This document shows positions 51,747 to 54,920 of a stretch of 54,920 nt of DNA, in pieces. The DNA is taken from the NCBI GenBank assembly GCA_024683455.1, contig JAIKYE010000012.1, positions 1 through 54,920 on the forward strand. The letters are read 5' to 3'. The DNA is from Bacteroidaceae bacterium. Lineage in GTDB: Bacteria > Bacteroidota > Bacteroidia > Bacteroidales > Bacteroidaceae. Position 1 is the stretch's first letter. Each line of letters opens with the position of its first letter. The notes under the pieces are model-generated. The model searched no databases. It worked only from the letters and a program-made list of their open reading frames with translations, and had not been told where the DNA came from. A program made the translations under genes and the position numbers.

Positions 51747-54314
51747 CTATTTTCGAATTAAGCTGATAAGGGCGACAATCACACTGGATATAGATGCTGC
51801 GCCTGACGTGATGGCAACAATCTCACCCGAGCTCATCTTCCTACCCTGTTTCTTGGAAGGTACAACGATTTCACATCCTGGTTCTATTGCCTTTCCGCTA
51901 TGTTTGCTAATCTTCTGAACAGCACCATTCATATAGATGGCATATACGCCGTCCTTCTTGGCCCTGTTACCATAACCGCCAGCTCGTTTGATATAATAAT
52001 ACAATGATTCACCCTTCTTGTAATTCATGCTGATGGGATAACTAACCTCACCACTAACCTTAACGGTATTGCTAAACTGTGGTATCTCTACTTGGTCACC
52101 CTCGCGCAATACGATATCTTCGGAACAACCTGGGTTTGCCATAGCTTTTTCAAGATTAACGGCCACAGGATAAGTAGTTCCCAAATCCATCTTCATTTGC
52201 AGGAGAGTATCTGCTTGAGCCTTGTTAAATTCCTTTTCGCTTGACAAGGACTCTTCATATAATTGAATCTGAGCAGCACGTAACGAACTCTCACGCTGCA
52301 TACGCTCATCGGGTGTCATAACGCGATTCAGTCGAGCACCCTTGGTATAAGCCAAAGAAGTCACACCACCGGCAGCCTTCACCAAGTCACTTAGTCGGAA
52401 GTTCTTGCTTGTCATGGAGTATTGACCTTCGAAATTAACACAACCAGTTATAGACACATTCTTCTGCTCACTATATGAGGGGCTGCGACGTACAACCACT
52501 TCATCAAAAGGCTGCAACTTGAAACCGTTTTCATTTATACGAAAACCATCTTCAATAGCGAAACTGAAATAATCAGCCATTTTTCCAGTATTCTCTGTAG
52601 AATTAACATCGTTGATACGACGGAACACATCCACCTTAGCCATCGAAGCAGCTTCTGTTAAACCGCCCGCCTGAAGGATAAGGTCTTCAATGGTCGTATT
52701 ATCGGCATACTGATAAGTACCGGGATAAATAACCTCACCACTAATCTTTAGTACCTGTTCTCCCTTCATATCCACCTTGCTGGGGACAAAAAGCACATCA
52801 CCCTTCTTCAAGGGAATATCTGCAACCGTTCCGTTTAGAATACCATCAATATCTACAGAGATCATCTCCAATGTAAGATCGTCTTTTTCTCTATGCATGA
52901 CGGCACGATTACGGAAAGCATCCTCACGCAGTCCTTCTGCGACTTCCAACAAGCCACGTACAGTCTGAATTTCGCCGCCCAATTGGAACTGACCGGCATG
53001 CTTGACAGCACCTCTGATCTCTACCATATTGCTGTAACGGGCCATCACACTATCCACGTACAATGAATCGCCATCCATCACATTGAAGTTTCCCATCTGA
53101 AACTCATCAATGGTATGCATGCTGTATTCCTGTCCCAATTTACGGCTCAACCTGACATTCTTGGTATAAGCATCACCAGAAAAGCCTCCGGCATAACTGA
53201 GTAACTGCTTCACACTCTCAGAACGCTTCATCTCATAGAACATCGGACGTTTTACCTTACCTCTGACATTTACCAAACACTCATAAGGTCCAACCTGAAT
53301 AATATCATTATCCTGCAAGCGAATATCACCCTTCTGATTTCCGTTCAAGAGGTAATCATATACATCGATGGTAGCCACCTGGCGACCTCCCCGGTAAACC
53401 TTTATGTCACGCAAGGTACCAATCTCATTGATACCTCCTGCTGCATACAAAGCATTAAAGGCACTACTCAAACTACTAAGGGTATAGGTTCCAGGCATTA
53501 CAACGTCACCTACCACCTGAACCTGAATACTGCGGGTATCGCCAACAGAGAGACTGAAACTGCAATCCGAGTAATATTGCCCCAGACGGCTTTTTACAGT
53601 CTGAGTTGCCTGTTTTACACTCAGTCCCGCCAATTTTATAGGTCCAACGCCATCTATAACAATTACGCCGTCTGGTGATATAGTTCCTTCAAAAGTTTGC
53701 TGACTGGCACCCCATACATCAATAACCACTTTATCCCCCGCACCCAAACAATAGTTGGCAGGTGTTGCCATATTTTGGTTAGGCTCAAATGTAAGGAATT
53801 TATTATTAAAGATATTCCTGCCGAAAACCTGATTTTCATCACGGAAATAGTTCTGATAATATACCAGAGAATCAATATCCATGAAACCAATCTCATCGTT
53901 AAGGTCATTCTGTCGGTCGATTCTGGATTTATGTTTCTCATCCAGTTCCTCGCGCTGAGAACGAATCATATAGCCGTTCTTTTGATTCAGTTTCTCTAGA
54001 GCCTTTTCTTTGTTGGAACGCATTCTACCCTCTGTGTTGTTGGGATTAACATCCTGCTCTTGCAAGTCCACCGCACCCATCTGTATCTTCTGGGCTTCAT
54101 ATTTCTTTCGAATCCTTCTTAGTTGCTCTGCCGTTACTCCCTTTTGGAAAAGCTTTGTAACAATCGTCTTCTGGTCTGATCCTTTTTGCTGCTCCTGTTG
54201 CACAAACTGAATAACCTGACTGTCCGTCATTGACTGAGCAAAACTGTTTGCAGAAACAGCCATCAATATAACAACAAAGAAAATCTTGGAGAGCGCTCCG
54301 TATTTAAATGTCAT
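51747..54314 (-). CDS. Multi-SLBB polysaccharide export outer-membrane protein
   Basis: The 855-residue protein has a signal peptide (IFFVVILMAVSANSFAQ), then a charged helical region (about 30-130). The poly-export domain (YCLGAGDKVVIDVWGASQQT, near 185-205) is followed by a series of SLBB-type domains, each with a 'V-x-G-x-V-x-x-P-G' start (VQVVGDVVMPGTY, VNVRGKVKRPMFY, VEIRGAVKHAGQF, LKISGEVIYPGTY, VSITGCVNFEGQY, VKVSGEVSYPISM). A C-terminal hydrophobic helix ends the protein. This is the long Bacteroidota form of Wza, which makes the outer-membrane exit channel. It heads the minus exopolysaccharide operon (Wza, Wzz, EpsG, two GT4, GH26). Confidence 0.94.
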   Translation of the reverse strand: MTFKYGALSKIFFVVILMAVSANSFAQSMTDSQVIQFVQQEQQKGSDQKTIVTKLFQKGVTAEQLRRIRKKYEAQKIQMGAVDLQEQDVNPNNTEGRMRSNKEKALEKLNQKNGYMIRSQREELDEKHKSRIDRQNDLNDEIGFMDIDSLVYYQNYFRDENQVFGRNIFNNKFLTFEPNQNMATPANYCLGAGDKVVIDVWGASQQTFEGTISPDGVIVIDGVGPIKLAGLSVKQATQTVKSRLGQYYSDCSFSLSVGDTRSIQVQVVGDVVMPGTYTLSSLSSAFNALYAAGGINEIGTLRDIKVYRGGRQVATIDVYDYLLNGNQKGDIRLQDNDIIQVGPYECLVNVRGKVKRPMFYEMKRSESVKQLLSYAGGFSGDAYTKNVRLSRKLGQEYSMHTIDEFQMGNFNVMDGDSLYVDSVMARYSNMVEIRGAVKHAGQFQLGGEIQTVRGLLEVAEGLREDAFRNRAVMHREKDDLTLEMISVDIDGILNGTVADIPLKKGDVLFVPSKVDMKGEQVLKISGEVIYPGTYQYADNTTIEDLILQAGGLTEAASMAKVDVFRRINDVNSTENTGKMADYFSFAIEDGFRINENGFKLQPFDEVVVRRSPSYSEQKNVSITGCVNFEGQYSMTSKNFRLSDLVKAAGGVTSLAYTKGARLNRVMTPDERMQRESSLRAAQIQLYEESLSSEKEFNKAQADTLLQMKMDLGTTYPVAVNLEKAMANPGCSEDIVLREGDQVEIPQFSNTVKVSGEVSYPISMNYKKGESLYYYIKRAGGYGNRAKKDGVYAIYMNGAVQKISKHSGKAIEPGCEIVVPSKKQGRKMSSGEIVAITSGAASISSVIVALISLIRK

Positions 54315-54423
54315 AACCTATAACTTTATTATATTTCAATTTAAAAACTGCACATTACGTTAAATTATTGCAAAATAACAGATTTTTTTTCTCAATCCCA
54401 ACAAAAAACGAAATATTTTTACC

Positions 54424-54431
54424 TACTTTTG
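54424..54431 (+). promoter_or_regulatory. -7 promoter box for ssrA
   Basis: TACTTTTG matches TAnnTTTG, 25 bases before the RNA 5' end. Confidence 0.55.
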
Positions 54432-54455
54432 CAGTCTAATAAGCGCAAGCGCACC

Positions 54456-54853
54456 GGGGCTGATTGGATTTGACAGCAGGATGAGGTGTTGTGTAAGCAC
54501 GCAGAGAGTTGGCAGCCGCTCTCTTTAATCAATGATTGCCAAAGATTATCTGGCGAAAACAACTACGCTCTCGCTGCCTAATCGAAGCACAGTAGATTAC
54601 AGGCTTTATCTCGGCACCAGGTGCTGAGACGAGATGTCACTCTGGAGCTGTTGCTCCGAAGCATCCAGGCAAAGTGGCACAGCTAAATCGGAGATAGCTC
54701 ATAACTGCCTCGCGTTGTGGGTGAGATTTAGAGGATAAGGTGCAGATTGGTGGCCCAGGTCTTGTCTGCACTCGAAAATCGAAGGCTGGGATAAGCGTGT
54801 AGAAAGCACAGGACGTCCCTGTTTGGACGAGGGTTCAATCCCCTCCAGCTCCA
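54456..54853 (+). ncRNA. ssrA: Transfer-messenger RNA
   Basis: This RNA rescues stalled ribosomes and tags incomplete proteins. The 5' end GGGGCTG pairs with CAGCTCC at 54846-54852 to form the acceptor stem, with A54853 as the discriminator; CCA is not encoded (ACT follows). GACAGC near the 5' end and GGTTCAATCCC near the 3' end are the tRNA-like arms. The tag frame (54552-54578, stop TAA 54579-54581) reads GENNYALAA, like other Bacteroidales tags. Confidence 0.96.
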
Positions 54854-54891
54854 CTCATTAGGGAGGATAGGGAAAAGCAACCAAGATTAGT

Positions 54892-54920
54892 ATGAAGTTG
54901 TATGCTAAGGTAATTGCCAT
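54892..54920 (+). CDS. Possible start of a gene cut by the window end
   Basis: An ATG at 54892 opens a frame reading MKLYAKVIA to the edge. It lies 38 bases after ssrA, with an AGGGAGGATAGG purine stretch upstream. Nine residues are too few to identify it; the opening loosely resembles primosomal protein N' (PriA) starts. Confidence 0.35.

Overview
The window looks like a chromosomal segment of a Prevotella-like member of the Bacteroidales. The evidence is: recurrent TAnnTTTG-type -7 promoter boxes, one of them 19 bp from a TTTG -33 box; a tmRNA tag reading GENNYALAA; a type IX secretion plug protein; a pyruvate:ferredoxin oxidoreductase; a Wzi/Wzc/Wza exopolysaccharide locus; and a surface protein ending in a Prevotella/Bacteroides-style NLSGQKL...GKKVLF tail. 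No phage, IS element, CRISPR array, tRNA or rRNA was seen. Two structural RNA genes are present, rnpB (about 27632-28012) and ssrA (54456-54853).

Layout. (1) 1-8.1 kb: the tail of an unidentified gene, then a 2,646-residue secreted protein built from eight CUB-like modules alternating with InlB-B-like modules. (2) 8.3-14.7 kb, minus strand: pyruvate:ferredoxin oxidoreductase, a DUF4143-type AAA ATPase with an altered Walker B, a monofunctional transglycosylase and an OmpA-type lipoprotein. (3) 14.8-18.7 kb, plus strand: proS, an AmpG-like MFS paralogue and a HAD lipoprotein phosphatase, then a noncoding stem-loop array. (4) 25.7-19.0 kb, minus strand: one apparent eight-gene operon. In transcription order it encodes an unknown secreted protein, an HprK-like kinase, an S26-like peptidase, a PqqD-like protein, a TRIC channel, a T9SS plug protein, a DUF1460 amidase and an AmpG-like transporter. 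It is preceded by a Do-like protease. (5) 27.6-34.7 kb: rnpB followed directly by a BrkB/YihY membrane protein and a 47-residue membrane peptide, a lone Wza-like lipoprotein, a small HAD hydrolase, the coiled-coil/zapA/rny operon, an unknown protein and a degenerate sugar transferase. (6) 34.9-54.3 kb: an exopolysaccharide locus of two convergent operons. (7) ssrA and the start of another gene.

How the genes fit together. The exopolysaccharide locus encodes a nearly complete Wzx/Wzy pathway. A WecA-like initiating transferase fused to a GT4 glycosyltransferase, plus two further GT4 enzymes, would build the repeat unit. Wzx would flip it, and an EpsG-type protein would polymerise it. Wzc and a Wzz-like protein would set chain length, and the SLBB Wza homologue and Wzi would handle export and surface assembly. 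A GH26 hydrolase sits where the two operons meet. Inside the plus operon, three overlapping genes (a cytidylyltransferase-Gfo/Idh fusion, an SDR and a LicD) look like a module that makes a CDP-activated polyol or similar alcohol and attaches it to the glycan by a phosphodiester.

The two candidates most worth pursuing as undescribed systems are this CDP/LicD module and the PqqD/HprK-like/S26-like operon. The second resembles RiPP-style machinery, but no maturase or obvious precursor is present. A family of GC-rich palindromic repeats is also scattered through the window and has contributed both ends of one protein-coding gene.
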